64,000 nt of DNA from Burkholderia aenigmatica (GTDB lineage Bacteria > Pseudomonadota > Gammaproteobacteria > Burkholderiales > Burkholderiaceae), in NCBI RefSeq assembly GCF_902499175.1, contig NZ_CABVQC010000036.1, positions 1-64,000 of the forward strand, given 5' to 3'. This document shows, one piece after another, positions 1 to 8,262 of this stretch. The position numbers and the translations under genes were made by a program. The first letter of the stretch is position 1. Every line of letters begins with the position of its first letter. A model generated the notes under the pieces. It had not been told where the DNA came from, searched no databases, and worked only from the letters and a program-made list of their open reading frames with translations.

Positions 1-66
1 GCCCCACCCCGCCGCCGTCAGCGTGACGAGCGTGTGGCGGCGCAGCGGCAGCTCAGCGTGCGGCAC
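1..66 (-). CDS. Partial: N-terminus of probable MdcG (holo-ACP synthase of malonate decarboxylase)
   Basis: An open frame starts at a GTG at 66 and runs off the left edge, giving 22 residues that begin VPHAELPLRRHTLV. It overlaps the 3' end of mdcE by 14 nt, the same overlap seen between mdcE and mdcD, so it is very likely the next cistron. In known mdc operons mdcG, which loads the 2'-(5''-triphosphoribosyl)-3'-dephospho-CoA prosthetic group onto the ACP subunit, often follows mdcE. The assignment rests on position and a short R-H-x-L-V stretch, so mdcB or mdcH cannot be excluded. Confidence 0.45.
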   Translation of the reverse strand, partial: MPHAELPLRRHTLVTLTAAGWG

Positions 67-760
67 GCGCGAGTGCCTCGACGCGCTGGGCGACATCGGC
101 CGCAACCGGCCGGCCGCGCGTGGCGCGCCGGTCGACGCGGTCGGCCGGTTTGCCGAGCCATTCACCGACCTGCGCATCGAGTGCGCGGGCGGGATCGAGC
201 ACGGCGTCGACGGCGCCCATCTTCACGAGGTTGTCGAGCCCCGGCGCGAACACCGGCGTCGAACGCGACATCTCCTTCAGCACGTCGATCGGCAGCTTGG
301 TCACGCGCGACATCGACGGCAGGTCCATCACCTCCGGCTCGGCGCCCGGCACCGCAAGCAGCGTGCGCGTGGCGAGCGCGGTTGCGATGAACGCGCCAGC
401 GGCCGTGTGGCCGTACAGCACGCCGACGGTCCGGTGCCCGGCGAGATCCGCATGCATCAGGCACTTCGCAAGATGCGACAGCCCTTCGTTCAGGCCGAGC
501 AGTTCGTCGCGCTTGCTCATCCGCTGGCTGTCGCTGTCGACCAGCACGACGATCGGCGTGTCGCCGCCGCGCGCGATCGTATCGAGCACGCGCGCCGCGA
601 GCGTCAGCGCCTCGTCGATGCCGAACGGCAAACGCTCGGCGACACCGATCACGTCGACGCGTGTGCCGGCCAGTTCCGCGTGGCCGGTCAGCAGGCCACC
701 GTGACGGACGATCGAATGCCCTTGCGGGAACAGTGAATTCAGTACCTCATCGAGCGTCAT
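53..760 (-). CDS. mdcE: Malonate decarboxylase gamma subunit MdcE
   Basis: The protein (235 aa) begins MTLDEVLNSLFPQGH and contains the crotonase-like carboxyltransferase fold of the MdcD/MdcE pair. MdcD and MdcE together decarboxylate malonyl-S-ACP to acetyl-S-ACP in the cytoplasm. Conserved stretches include PIVVLVDSDSQRMSKRDELLG and GHRTVGVLYGHTAAGAFIA. I chose the ATG at 760 because the same frame upstream of it is antisense-like noise, and because its first 14 nt overlap the end of mdcD, consistent with translational coupling. It is the sixth gene of a minus-strand operon with the malonate transporter genes. The identification is firm from family resemblance and context. Confidence 0.9.
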   Translation of the reverse strand: MTLDEVLNSLFPQGHSIVRHGGLLTGHAELAGTRVDVIGVAERLPFGIDEALTLAARVLDTIARGGDTPIVVLVDSDSQRMSKRDELLGLNEGLSHLAKCLMHADLAGHRTVGVLYGHTAAGAFIATALATRTLLAVPGAEPEVMDLPSMSRVTKLPIDVLKEMSRSTPVFAPGLDNLVKMGAVDAVLDPARALDAQVGEWLGKPADRVDRRATRGRPVAADVAQRVEALARAAR

Positions 761-1691
761 GCGGGCTCTCCTGCAGTTGGTCCGCGAGCGCGGCGAAGGC
801 ATCGTCCGGCATCCCCGGAATCGCTTCGGGCGCCGATGCGCCCAGCGCACGCCACACGTCGAGCGCATCCTTGCACGCACCGAACCGCTCGACGCGCGCT
901 TCGAGGCGCGCCTGTTCCGCGCGCAGCATCGCCGCATCGAACGTCGGCGCGCGGCCGATCAGCGCCAGCGCCGCCGCACGGAATGCATCGGGTGTGTCGG
1001 CCACGTAGCGATCCGCGCCGCCGATCAGCCGCCGGTGCTTGCCGCCCATCGTGCGCCAGATCAGCGCGCGATCCTTCGCATCGAATTCCTCGACGCCACG
1101 ATTGGTCTCGATCACTTCGGGGCCCGACACGCTGATGCGGCCCTGCTCCGACACCGCGAGCGCCGAGCAGCACGCGGCGAGCAACCCGCCGCCGCCATAG
1201 CAGCCCGCGCGCCCGCCGATCAGCCCGATCACCGGTACGCCGGCCGCACGCGCTTCGACGAGCGCGCGCATGATCTCCGCGATCGCGAGTTCGCCGGCAT
1301 TCGCCTCCTGCAGCCGCACGCCGCCCGTATCGAACAGGATCAGCACCGGCTTGCCGGTTTCGCGCGCCGCACGCAGCAGCCCCGTGAGCTTCGCGCCGTG
1401 CACTTCGCCGAATGCGCCGCCCATGAAGCGGCCTTCTTGCGCGGCGACGAACACCGGCTGGCCGTCGAGCCGGCCGTGGCCGACCACCATCCCGTCGTCG
1501 AACTGCTGCGGCAGGTCGAACAGCGGCAAGTGCGGGCTCGTCACGCGCTCGGCCGGGCCGAGGAATTCGCTGAAGCTGCCCGCGTCGAGCAGCCCGTCGA
1601 TGCGCTGCCGCGCCGATGCTTCGTACCAGCTCGCGCCATTCGCGACGAACGCGGGCGTATCGCGCGTATCGTGGATCGCGTCGTTCATCAT
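747..1691 (-). CDS. mdcD: Malonate decarboxylase beta subunit MdcD
   Basis: This is a 314-aa carboxyltransferase subunit. Its glycine-rich GRFMGGAFGEVHGAKL region and the GLIGGRAGCYGGGGLLA stretch are typical of the oxyanion-hole region of acyl-CoA carboxyltransferases. With MdcE it releases CO2 from malonyl-S-ACP. Two adjacent ATGs (1691 and 1688) are possible starts. The 1691 start overlaps the mdcC stop in an ATGA-type junction, which favours it. Its 3' end overlaps mdcE by 14 nt, so mdcC, mdcD and mdcE form a tightly coupled block. Confidence 0.9.
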   Translation of the reverse strand: MMNDAIHDTRDTPAFVANGASWYEASARQRIDGLLDAGSFSEFLGPAERVTSPHLPLFDLPQQFDDGMVVGHGRLDGQPVFVAAQEGRFMGGAFGEVHGAKLTGLLRAARETGKPVLILFDTGGVRLQEANAGELAIAEIMRALVEARAAGVPVIGLIGGRAGCYGGGGLLAACCSALAVSEQGRISVSGPEVIETNRGVEEFDAKDRALIWRTMGGKHRRLIGGADRYVADTPDAFRAAALALIGRAPTFDAAMLRAEQARLEARVERFGACKDALDVWRALGASAPEAIPGMPDDAFAALADQLQESPHDAR

Positions 1692-2002
1692 GCGTCCCCC
1701 TCGATTGCCCGCACCGCCTGCGCGAGCCGCAGCGACACCATGTCGGGCCGCGCGCCGCCGTCGTTGATCGACAGCTTCAGGCCGCCCGGCGTGCGCCGCT
1801 CGACGAAATCCGTGACGACGGCCTGCCACACCGCGCCGAAACCGACCGCCGCGGTGCGGATGTCGATCTCGCATTCGTTGCCCGGCAGCACGCGCTCGAC
1901 GAGCACTTCGAGATTGCCGGATGCCACCACGCCGACGAGCGCCGCGGCCTGCTCGCCCTTCGCGCGCGCGCGCGCGGTGAAGCGGTAGTTCAACTGTTCC
2001 AT
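1688..2002 (-). CDS. mdcC: Malonate decarboxylase acyl-carrier protein (delta) MdcC
   Basis: This small protein (104 aa) beginning MEQLNYRFTARA is the length expected for the MdcC acyl-carrier subunit. The motif VVASGNLEVLVE near residues 25-36 matches the site where the family carries its unusual dephospho-CoA-derived prosthetic group on a serine (here Ser28). It carries acetyl and malonyl groups between the alpha subunit (MdcA) and the MdcD/E decarboxylase. An ATG at 2044 in the same frame would add 14 residues but would overlap mdcA. The 2002 start lies just 11 nt after the mdcA stop and is preferred. Confidence 0.9.
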   Translation of the reverse strand: MEQLNYRFTARARAKGEQAAALVGVVASGNLEVLVERVLPGNECEIDIRTAAVGFGAVWQAVVTDFVERRTPGGLKLSINDGGARPDMVSLRLAQAVRAIEGDA

Positions 2003-2012
2003 GCCCTCTTCC

Positions 2013-3659
2013 TCACCAGTTGCGGAACCGGGCCGGCGGCGCATAGAGGCCGCCCGACCAGTGCACGAGATCCTTGATCGAACGCGCGGCGAGCCAGCGG
2101 CGATCGGCGTCGAGCGGATCGATGCCGAGATCCTCCGGACGACGGATCACGCCGCGTTCGCGCAGCCGCTCGACCATCGTCCGGTCGCGGCCGCGGCCGA
2201 TCTCCGTATAGCCGGCGACGCCGCGGATCGCATGCTCGCGTTCGTCCTTGTCGCGGCACATCAGCAGGTTCGCGATCCCTTCCTCGGTGACGATGTGCGT
2301 GACGTCGTCGCCATAGACCATGATCGGCGCGAGGTCGAGCTGCAGCTTGTCGGCGAGCTTCAGCGCGTCGAGCTTCTCGACGAACATCGGCACGTTCTTG
2401 TCGCCGAACGTCTCGCCGATCTGCACGACGAGCTTGCGGCCGCGCCTGAGCGCCGCTGGCGTGTCGGGGTCGGCTTCCGCGCCGGCCTTCAGCCACGGCT
2501 CGCTCGGATGACGCCGGCCGCGCGCGTCGCTGCCCATGTTCGGTGCGCCGCCGAAACCGGCAATGCGCTCGGCCGTGACCGTCGACGAATGGCCGGACAG
2601 ATCGATCTGCAGCGTCGAGCCGATGAACATGTCGCACGCATAGAGCCCGGCCGTCTGGCAGAACGCGCGGTTCGAGCGCAGCGACCCGTCAGGGCCCGTG
2701 AACCAGATGTCGGAGCGCGCGCGGATGTAGTCGTCCATCCCGACTTCCGAGCCGAAGCAATGGATCTGCTCGACCCAGCCCGACTCGATTGCGGGAATCA
2801 GCGTCGGATGCGGATTGAGCGCCCAGTGCGAGCAGATCTTGCCCTTCAGCCCGAGCTTCTCGCCGTAGGTCGGCAGCAGCAGCTCGATCGCGGCCGTGTT
2901 GAAGCCGATCCCGTGGTTCAGGCGCTTGATGCCGTACGGCTCGTAGATGCCCTTGATCGCAAGCATCGCGGTGAGGATCTGCGTTTCGGTGATCGCGGCC
3001 GGATCGCGCGTGAACAGCGGCTCGACGTAGAACGGCCGGCCGGCCTCGACGACGAAATGCACGCGGTCGCCCGGAATGTCGACGCGCGGCACCTTGTCGA
3101 CGATGCGGTCGACCTGCGCGATCACGATGCCGTCCTTGAAGGCGGTGGCCTCGACGACGGTCGGCGTATCTTCGGTGTTCGGGCCGGTGTACAGGTTGCC
3201 GTCGCGATCGGCGCTGACCGCGGCGATCAGCGCGACGTGCGGCGTGAGGTCGATGAAGTAGCGTGCAAACAGCTCGAGATAGGTGTGTACCGCACCGAGC
3301 GCGATCTTGCCGCCGAACAGCAGCTTCGCGATGCGCTGCGACTGCGGGCCCGAATACGCGAAGTCGAGGCGCTTCGCGATGCCGCGCTCGAACACGTCGA
3401 GGTGCTCGGGCAACACGACGCCCGACTGCACCATGTGCAGGTCGTGCACCTTTGCACTGTCGACGTCGGCAAGCGCCGTCGCGAGCAGGTCGGCCTGCTT
3501 CTGGTTGTCGCCTTCGAGGCAGACGCGGTCGCCTGGCCGCAGCACCGCTTCGAGCAACGCCACGGTGTCGCGCGCATCGACCCGCTTGCCCTGCGCGAAA
3601 CGCGCACCGGCCGCGAGGCGTGCATCGCGCGCCTGCCGCGCGTGATTCCATCCCGTCAT
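2013..3659 (-). CDS. mdcA: Malonate decarboxylase alpha subunit MdcA (acetyl-ACP:malonate ACP transferase)
   Basis: The 548-aa product, beginning MTGWNHARQARDARLAAG, is full length for MdcA. MdcA is a CoA-transferase-like enzyme that exchanges acetyl for malonyl on the ACP subunit. Recognisable family segments are RPGDRVCLEGDNQKQADLLA, HDLHMVQSGVVLPEHL and the EPYGIKRLNHGIGFNTAAIELLLPTYG region (quoted in part). mdcC follows after 10 nt. In Klebsiella and Pseudomonas mdcB sits between mdcA and mdcC. Here it does not, so mdcB must lie outside this window. Confidence 0.93.
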   Translation of the reverse strand: MTGWNHARQARDARLAAGARFAQGKRVDARDTVALLEAVLRPGDRVCLEGDNQKQADLLATALADVDSAKVHDLHMVQSGVVLPEHLDVFERGIAKRLDFAYSGPQSQRIAKLLFGGKIALGAVHTYLELFARYFIDLTPHVALIAAVSADRDGNLYTGPNTEDTPTVVEATAFKDGIVIAQVDRIVDKVPRVDIPGDRVHFVVEAGRPFYVEPLFTRDPAAITETQILTAMLAIKGIYEPYGIKRLNHGIGFNTAAIELLLPTYGEKLGLKGKICSHWALNPHPTLIPAIESGWVEQIHCFGSEVGMDDYIRARSDIWFTGPDGSLRSNRAFCQTAGLYACDMFIGSTLQIDLSGHSSTVTAERIAGFGGAPNMGSDARGRRHPSEPWLKAGAEADPDTPAALRRGRKLVVQIGETFGDKNVPMFVEKLDALKLADKLQLDLAPIMVYGDDVTHIVTEEGIANLLMCRDKDEREHAIRGVAGYTEIGRGRDRTMVERLRERGVIRRPEDLGIDPLDADRRWLAARSIKDLVHWSGGLYAPPARFRNW

Positions 3660-3793
3660 GAACAGTTCTCCCGCTTCGATGGTTCAGCGGCATTCTAAGC
3701 CTGGCGCCGCCGCCGATTGATGATGTTGACGAATGCGACTCAGAGGACGCCGCGATGGATGCGACCCGCGCACGGGCCGCCCATCGTCCGGGC

Positions 3794-4561
3794 CTACCCG
3801 CCGACCAGCGCGCGCGTCGTGAAGAACAGCAGCGACGGGCCGAGCAGGCAGCCGACGCCCGTATGGAACGTCGCCACCAGCGCGCCGTACGGGACGAGCC
3901 GGCGGTCGGTCGCCGCGAGCCCCGCGCTCACGCCGCTGACGGTGCCGGCCAGGCCGCCGAAGATCATCGCGGAACGCGGCGTCTTCAGGCCCATGAAGTT
4001 GGCCGCGACCGGCGTGCCGACCATCACGATGATCGCCTTCACGAGCCCCGTCGCGATGCTGAGCGCGATCACGTCGGAGCTTGCGCCGATCGCCGCGCCC
4101 GTCACGGGCCCGACGATGTAGGTGACGGCGCCCGCGCCGATGGTCGTCATGCTGACCGCGTCGGTGTAGCCGAACGCGCGCGCGATGCACGCGCCGACGA
4201 TGAACGGCAGCACGGTGCCGAGCAGCAGCGACACGACGCCGACGAGCCCGGCCTTGCGCGCCTCGGTCGGCTGCACTTCGAACGCGGTCGCGACGATCGC
4301 GAAATCGCGCAGCATCGCGCCGCCCATCAGGCCGACGCCCGCGAACAGCCGCACGTCGGCGAGCCCCTTCTCGCCGCCGGTGAAGGCGCCGCCGACGTAA
4401 GCCAGCGCAAGACCGATCACGATCGCGATCGCGGAGCCGTGCACGCGGCCGAACGTGAGCTTGCGCGACGCGATCGACGACAGCCACATGATCAGGCCGA
4501 CCAGCGCGAACGACGCGACGAGCCCGTTGTGGGCGACGGTTTTTTCGAGCATCTGCAGCAT
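3794..4561 (-). CDS. madM: Malonate transporter subunit MadM
   Basis: This is a 255-aa, very hydrophobic inner-membrane protein with about seven or eight predicted membrane segments, beginning MLQMLEKTVAHNGLVASFAL. Its length and the glycine-rich repeats (GVGLMGGAMLRDFAI, GAGAVTYIVGPVTGAAIG) match MadM. Together with MadL it imports malonate, probably with Na+ or H+. It lies 11 nt downstream of madL and 134 nt upstream of mdcA. The enclosing open frame extends to 5296, but the part upstream of 4561 lies antisense to or over madL and is not coding. Confidence 0.9.
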   Translation of the reverse strand: MLQMLEKTVAHNGLVASFALVGLIMWLSSIASRKLTFGRVHGSAIAIVIGLALAYVGGAFTGGEKGLADVRLFAGVGLMGGAMLRDFAIVATAFEVQPTEARKAGLVGVVSLLLGTVLPFIVGACIARAFGYTDAVSMTTIGAGAVTYIVGPVTGAAIGASSDVIALSIATGLVKAIIVMVGTPVAANFMGLKTPRSAMIFGGLAGTVSGVSAGLAATDRRLVPYGALVATFHTGVGCLLGPSLLFFTTRALVGG

Positions 4562-4572
4562 GGCGGCCTCCG

Positions 4573-4968
4573 TCACTGTTCTTCGAATTGCGGCACGCCC
4601 GCGAAGGCCGTGTCGTCGCGCCCGGTGCGCACGAGTACCGCGATGCAGCATGCGCAGATCGCGACCGCGCCGACGGCGGCCAGCAACGCGACCGGGCCGC
4701 CCTTCAGCGCGGCGACGACGTTCTGGTTCGCGGCCATCGCGACGACCACGGGGATGTACATCGCCCCCCAGAAACCGACGCCGGCTTCGGTCTCCTTCGG
4801 CAGCCAGCCGCGGCGGTGCAGCCACAGGCGCAGGCAGATCAGCAGCAGCATCGCGATGCCGACGCCGCCGACGTTGGTCTTCACGCCGATCGCGCTGCCA
4901 AGCAGGTCGCCGAGGAACAGTCCGGCCAGGTGGCAGAACGCCAGCAGCGCGGTTCCGTAGATGATCAT
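4573..4968 (-). CDS. madL: Malonate transporter subunit MadL
   Basis: This is a 131-aa membrane protein with about four membrane segments, beginning MIIYGTALLAFCHLAGLFLG. Its length and the LLGSAIGVKTNVGGVGIAMLLL segment are typical of MadL. It is the first gene of the malonate operon (madL-madM-mdcA-mdcC-mdcD-mdcE), so the operon promoter should lie in the 327-nt gap before the divergent LysR gene. Having the transporter genes first is a common layout in beta-proteobacteria, whereas in Pseudomonas they come last. Confidence 0.9.
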   Translation of the reverse strand: MIIYGTALLAFCHLAGLFLGDLLGSAIGVKTNVGGVGIAMLLLICLRLWLHRRGWLPKETEAGVGFWGAMYIPVVVAMAANQNVVAALKGGPVALLAAVGAVAICACCIAVLVRTGRDDTAFAGVPQFEEQ

Positions 4969-5295
4969 GAGTCGTCTCCAGTCTCTTCGTGACGGGCGCC
5001 GGACGCATGCAGGAACCGGCCCCGCACGCCGATCCCGTGCGCGGACTCGTCTCCTGCGGCGGTGCGCCGCGGCCCGGCGGCCCGTCTTGCGGGCGCGTTC
5101 TCGGGCGGTCGATGGGATGATGCGGTTTCGGGCCGGACGCCGGATGCCGTAGACTGAATGAGGCAGCCGCCGGCACGACGCGGGCTACGCGCCCGGTGTG
5201 CCCCGTTGGGGGCCGCACCGGCGCGTGATCCGATACTAGCGCCGCACAATCCGGCCATTTATGAAGTTGTCGAAACCGATTCAGTGGATTTAGCA
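4969..5295. promoter_or_regulatory. Divergent control region between malonate operon and LysR gene
   Basis: These 327 nt hold no convincing gene. The region separates madL (minus) from a LysR-type gene (plus), the usual arrangement for LysR control of the divergent operon. The last 60 nt (about 5235-5295) are clearly AT-richer than the surroundings and are the best place for overlapping promoters. I did not find a clear T-N11-A dyad I would stake a site on. Confidence 0.5.
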
Positions 5296-6144
5296 ATGCG
5301 TCCGTTACCGCCCGAGCTGCTGCGCAGCTTCGTCGCCGTCGCCCAGTCCGGCAGCTTCACCGCCGCGTCCGAGCGCGTGAACCTGTCGCAGTCGACCGTC
5401 AGCCAGCACATCCGCCGCCTCGAGGAGCTGCTCGATCGGCCGCTGTTCGAACGCGACACGCGCAACGTGCACCTGTCGCAGCACGGCGACGCGTTGTTCC
5501 GCTACGCGGTGCGCATCCTCGAACTGATGGACGAGGCCGTCACGTCGGTGTGCGGGCCACCGCTGTCGGGCAAGGTACGGCTCGCGATGTCGGAGGATTT
5601 CGCGTCGGCGCACCTGACGGCCGCGCTCGCAAGCTTCGTGCAGCGCAATCCGGACGTCGAGCTCGCGATCTCGACCGGGCTGTCGGGCAACCTGTTCGAC
5701 GCGCTTGACGAAGGGCGGCACGATCTCGTGTTCGCGAAGCGCATCGCGGGCAGCCGGCGCGGCCGCGTGATCCGCAGCGAGCCGCTGTACTGGTGCACGG
5801 GCCCCGATTCGCGGATCACCGGCCACGAGACCGTCCTGCCGCTCGCGATGCATCCAGAGCCGAGCGTGTCGCGCCGCCGCGTGCTCGAATCGCTCGAGGC
5901 CGTCGGACGGCCGTACCGGATCGCGGTCGTGAGCAGCAGCGTCGCGGTGTTGCGTGCCGCGGCAAGTGCGGGGCTCGGCGTCAGCGCGTTCGCCGGCTAC
6001 GTGATTCCCGCCGGGCTCGCGCGGCTCGACGCGGGGCTGCCCGAACTCGGCGAACTCGAATACGTGATCGACCGGCCGGCGGCCGCGTCGCGTTCGACGC
6101 TCGCACTCGAAGCCACACTGATCGCGGCGGCGTCGGAGTTGTAA
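5296..6144 (+). CDS. LysR-family transcriptional regulator, probable malonate operon regulator
   Basis: This 282-aa protein begins MRPLPPELLRSFVAVAQSGS. The N-terminal winged helix-turn-helix (residues about 5-63, with FTAASERVNLSQSTVSQHI) is followed by a LysR effector-binding domain. I chose the ATG at 5296 because it places the HTH at the usual distance from the N-terminus. The open frame reaches back to 5158, but with atypical sequence. It is divergent from madL, so it probably controls malonate use. Its sequence is not obviously that of Klebsiella MdcR, so I leave the symbol empty. Confidence 0.85.
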   Translation: MRPLPPELLRSFVAVAQSGSFTAASERVNLSQSTVSQHIRRLEELLDRPLFERDTRNVHLSQHGDALFRYAVRILELMDEAVTSVCGPPLSGKVRLAMSEDFASAHLTAALASFVQRNPDVELAISTGLSGNLFDALDEGRHDLVFAKRIAGSRRGRVIRSEPLYWCTGPDSRITGHETVLPLAMHPEPSVSRRRVLESLEAVGRPYRIAVVSSSVAVLRAAASAGLGVSAFAGYVIPAGLARLDAGLPELGELEYVIDRPAAASRSTLALEATLIAAASEL

Positions 6145-6324
6145 CCGCACCGGGCCCGACCCACGCAGAGGCGATCGCGCCCGGTGCCCGCGCCGGCAAC
6201 TGACAGCTTTGCCCGGAACGCGTCATCGTCCGCGCAGCACCCGCTCGCGACAATGGGACCCATCGGAACGCACGGCCAGCCGCCGCGCGCATCCGGTGTC
6301 CCGTCCCCTTGATCGGAGCACGCC

Positions 6325-6606
6325 ATGAATGTCTTGCGATTCGCCGTCGCGACCGCCACCGCCGCCCTGCTATCCCCCGCCTTCGCCCAGACGACCGACG
6401 CCGCGGCGCCCGCGCAGGGGCTGACCCGCGCGGACGTGATCGCGCAACTCAAGCAGGCCTATCTCGACGGCGAACTGCCGACGAACGACGGCAACTACCC
6501 GCCGAACGCCGCGACACGCGCGCGCAACCGCGAACTGGTGCAGGCCGCGAGCCCGGCCTGGCTCGCGCAGACGCCGCAGGCACCGCAAACCGCCGCGCAG
6601 CAGTAG
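6325..6606 (+). CDS. DUF4148 family secreted protein
   Basis: This 93-aa protein has a signal peptide (about residues 1-21, ending SPAFAQ). The short mature part contains LTRADVIAQLKQAYLDGELP and YPPN, the signature of the DUF4148 family, which is expanded in Burkholderia and relatives. The function of the family is unknown and the protein is probably periplasmic. It stands alone between the LysR gene and a convergent dehydrogenase. The C-terminal Gln/Ala/Pro-rich tail is typical low-complexity sequence. Confidence 0.85.
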   Translation: MNVLRFAVATATAALLSPAFAQTTDAAAPAQGLTRADVIAQLKQAYLDGELPTNDGNYPPNAATRARNRELVQAASPAWLAQTPQAPQTAAQQ

Positions 6607-6640
6607 CCGGCCTCGGCCCGTACGTGGCGCCGTAGCGCGA

Positions 6641-7558
6641 TCACGGCAGGAAACTGCGGCGCCGCGCGTCGATCAGTTCGACGAGCAGGCGGTCGCGTTC
6701 GGCCGCTAGTTCCTGCATCGAGCGCTCGCCCTGGATCGCGCGCAATTCGTCGTTCAGCTTGCGATCGACGTCCGGATCGAATGAAGGCGTGCCGAGGTCG
6801 TCCCACCAGCTCGTGATCGGCCCCGACAGGTGTTCGAGAAAATGCGCGATCCCGCCCGCGCCGCCGCCGAGGTGATAGGTCAGGCACTGCCCCATCAGCC
6901 CCCAGCGCAGGCCGGGGCCCCAGGCGACGGCCTTGTCCGCGTCGGCAACGCTCACGACGCCTTCGCCGACGAGGTGATACACCTCGCGGAACAGCGCGGC
7001 CGCGAGCCGGTTCGCGACGTGGCCGGTCATCTCCTTGTTGAGAACGATCGTCTGCTTGCCGAGCGCATCGTAGAAATCCTTCACGCGCGCGATCACGTCC
7101 TGGCTGGTCGCATCGCCGCCGACCAGCTCGACGAGCGGAATCAGGTGCGGCGGATTGAACGGATGCGCGATCAGGCAACGCTCCGGATGCTTGTCGCATG
7201 CGGTCTGGATGTCCGACATTTTCAGGCCGGACGAACTCGACGCGATCGGCACGTGCGCGGGCAGCACATCGTCCATCTGCCGGTACAACTCGCGCTTCAG
7301 GTCGAGCCGTTCCGGGCCGTTCTCCTGCACGAAATCAACGCCGTCGAGCGCACGCACGAGATCGGCGTCGAACGACAGCCGCGCGGCAAGCTCGGCGGCC
7401 CGATCGCCGAGAAACGCGGCCAGCGCGTCGCGCAGCCGCGTGTCGGCTTGCGGCGCCGGATCGGTTGCGACGACGTCGAAACCCTGCGTCAGATAGAAGG
7501 CGGCCCAGCTCGCGCCGATCACGCCGGCGCCGACGATCGCGATGCGTCGAATGTCCAT
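6641..7558 (-). CDS. 3-hydroxyacyl-CoA dehydrogenase family protein, carnitine dehydrogenase-like
   Basis: The 305-aa protein opens with a Rossmann NAD-binding motif (IAIVGAGVIGASW, glycines at residues 10, 12 and 15). It also has the family motifs VQENGPERLDLK, IASSSSGL, and HPFNPPHLIPLVELV with the catalytic His. The later YHLGGGAGGIAHFLEHL stretch resembles L-carnitine 3-dehydrogenases more than fatty-acid FadB-type enzymes. It is likely a cytoplasmic NAD-dependent oxidation of a hydroxy acid such as carnitine. No carnitine uptake or beta-keto acid cleavage genes flank it, so the substrate is uncertain. The start at 7558 places the Rossmann fold immediately at the N-terminus. Confidence 0.8.
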   Translation of the reverse strand: MDIRRIAIVGAGVIGASWAAFYLTQGFDVVATDPAPQADTRLRDALAAFLGDRAAELAARLSFDADLVRALDGVDFVQENGPERLDLKRELYRQMDDVLPAHVPIASSSSGLKMSDIQTACDKHPERCLIAHPFNPPHLIPLVELVGGDATSQDVIARVKDFYDALGKQTIVLNKEMTGHVANRLAAALFREVYHLVGEGVVSVADADKAVAWGPGLRWGLMGQCLTYHLGGGAGGIAHFLEHLSGPITSWWDDLGTPSFDPDVDRKLNDELRAIQGERSMQELAAERDRLLVELIDARRRSFLP

Positions 7559-7649
7559 GTTTGTCCCGTGTCGTTGGTCTACAGATAGATCGCGGCGATT
7601 GTCGCATCGAATCGCACGGGCCTGCATTGATGCAGATTGCAGATTCCCT

Positions 7650-7678
7650 CTTGAAATGCGCTGCGGCAGTCACTAATT
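7650..7678 (+). promoter_or_regulatory. Sigma32-like (heat-shock) promoter for the Hsp20 pair
   Basis: CTTGAAA at 7650-7656 matches the sigma32 -35 consensus exactly. After 14 nt follows CACTAATT at 7671-7678, a partial match to the CCCCATNT -10 element. It lies about 130 nt upstream of the first Hsp20 start, leaving room for a structured 5' leader. Its position in front of two small heat-shock genes supports the call. The weaker -10 match keeps confidence moderate. Confidence 0.5.
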
Positions 7679-7805
7679 ACACGTCGTCGGGCAGTGCACC
7701 ATGCAACACACCGCCCCCGTTTCGACCCAGTGGAGTTCCCGCGTCGCGCCCGCCGCAGGCGTCGCGCCGTCACGTCTCCCGCGTTCCCTGTTCAGGAGGA
7801 CCAAC

Positions 7806-8246
7806 ATGAGCGGTATCCATTTCGGCAGCGACCTGTTCGACGAATTCGCCCGCGTGCAGCGGCAAGTAGCGAACCTGCTCGGCGAACGTCCGTCCGGCAT
7901 TCGCGCGGTGCGTCCCGGTGCGTTTCCCGCGCTCAACGTCGGCGCGACCAACGGCGCGATCGAAATCGTCGCGTTCGCGCCCGGCATGGCCTCGGCCGAC
8001 TTCGACGTATCGATCGACAAGGACCTGCTGACGATCAGCGGCGAACGCAAGCCGGCGCCGCGCAGCGAAGGCGACGATTTGCGCACCTATGCGCAGGAGC
8101 GCTTTCACGGTGCGTTCCGCCGTGTCGTCGAGCTGCCACGGGATGCGGATCCCGACCAGGTCAGCGCCCGCTATGAAAACGGCTGTCTGCTGATTCGCGT
8201 CGGCCGGCGCGAGGCATCGAAGCCGCGTGCGATCACCGTTCAATAA
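7806..8246 (+). CDS. Hsp20/alpha-crystallin small heat-shock protein (first of pair)
   Basis: The 146-aa protein has an alpha-crystallin domain at about residues 40-140. It includes the conserved LTISGERK strand and the ENGCLLIRVGRRE C-terminal strand. It should bind unfolding proteins in the cytoplasm and hold them for refolding. I chose the ATG at 7806 because it is preceded by a clear AGGAGG-type ribosome site (caggaggaccaac), whereas the earlier ATG in frame lies in the leader. A second Hsp20 follows after 16 nt, so they form an operon behind a sigma32-like promoter. Confidence 0.92.
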   Translation: MSGIHFGSDLFDEFARVQRQVANLLGERPSGIRAVRPGAFPALNVGATNGAIEIVAFAPGMASADFDVSIDKDLLTISGERKPAPRSEGDDLRTYAQERFHGAFRRVVELPRDADPDQVSARYENGCLLIRVGRREASKPRAITVQ

Positions 8247-8262
8247 TATTAAGGATACCGAC

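Noticed and set aside
2001..3698. A 565-codon plus-strand frame
   Set aside because: It is the antisense of mdcA, whose protein family match is clear.
5158..5295. A longer N-terminus for the LysR regulator next to madL
   Set aside because: The extra 46 residues are Arg/Pro/Ala-rich, lie before the standard LysR start and overlap the likely promoter.
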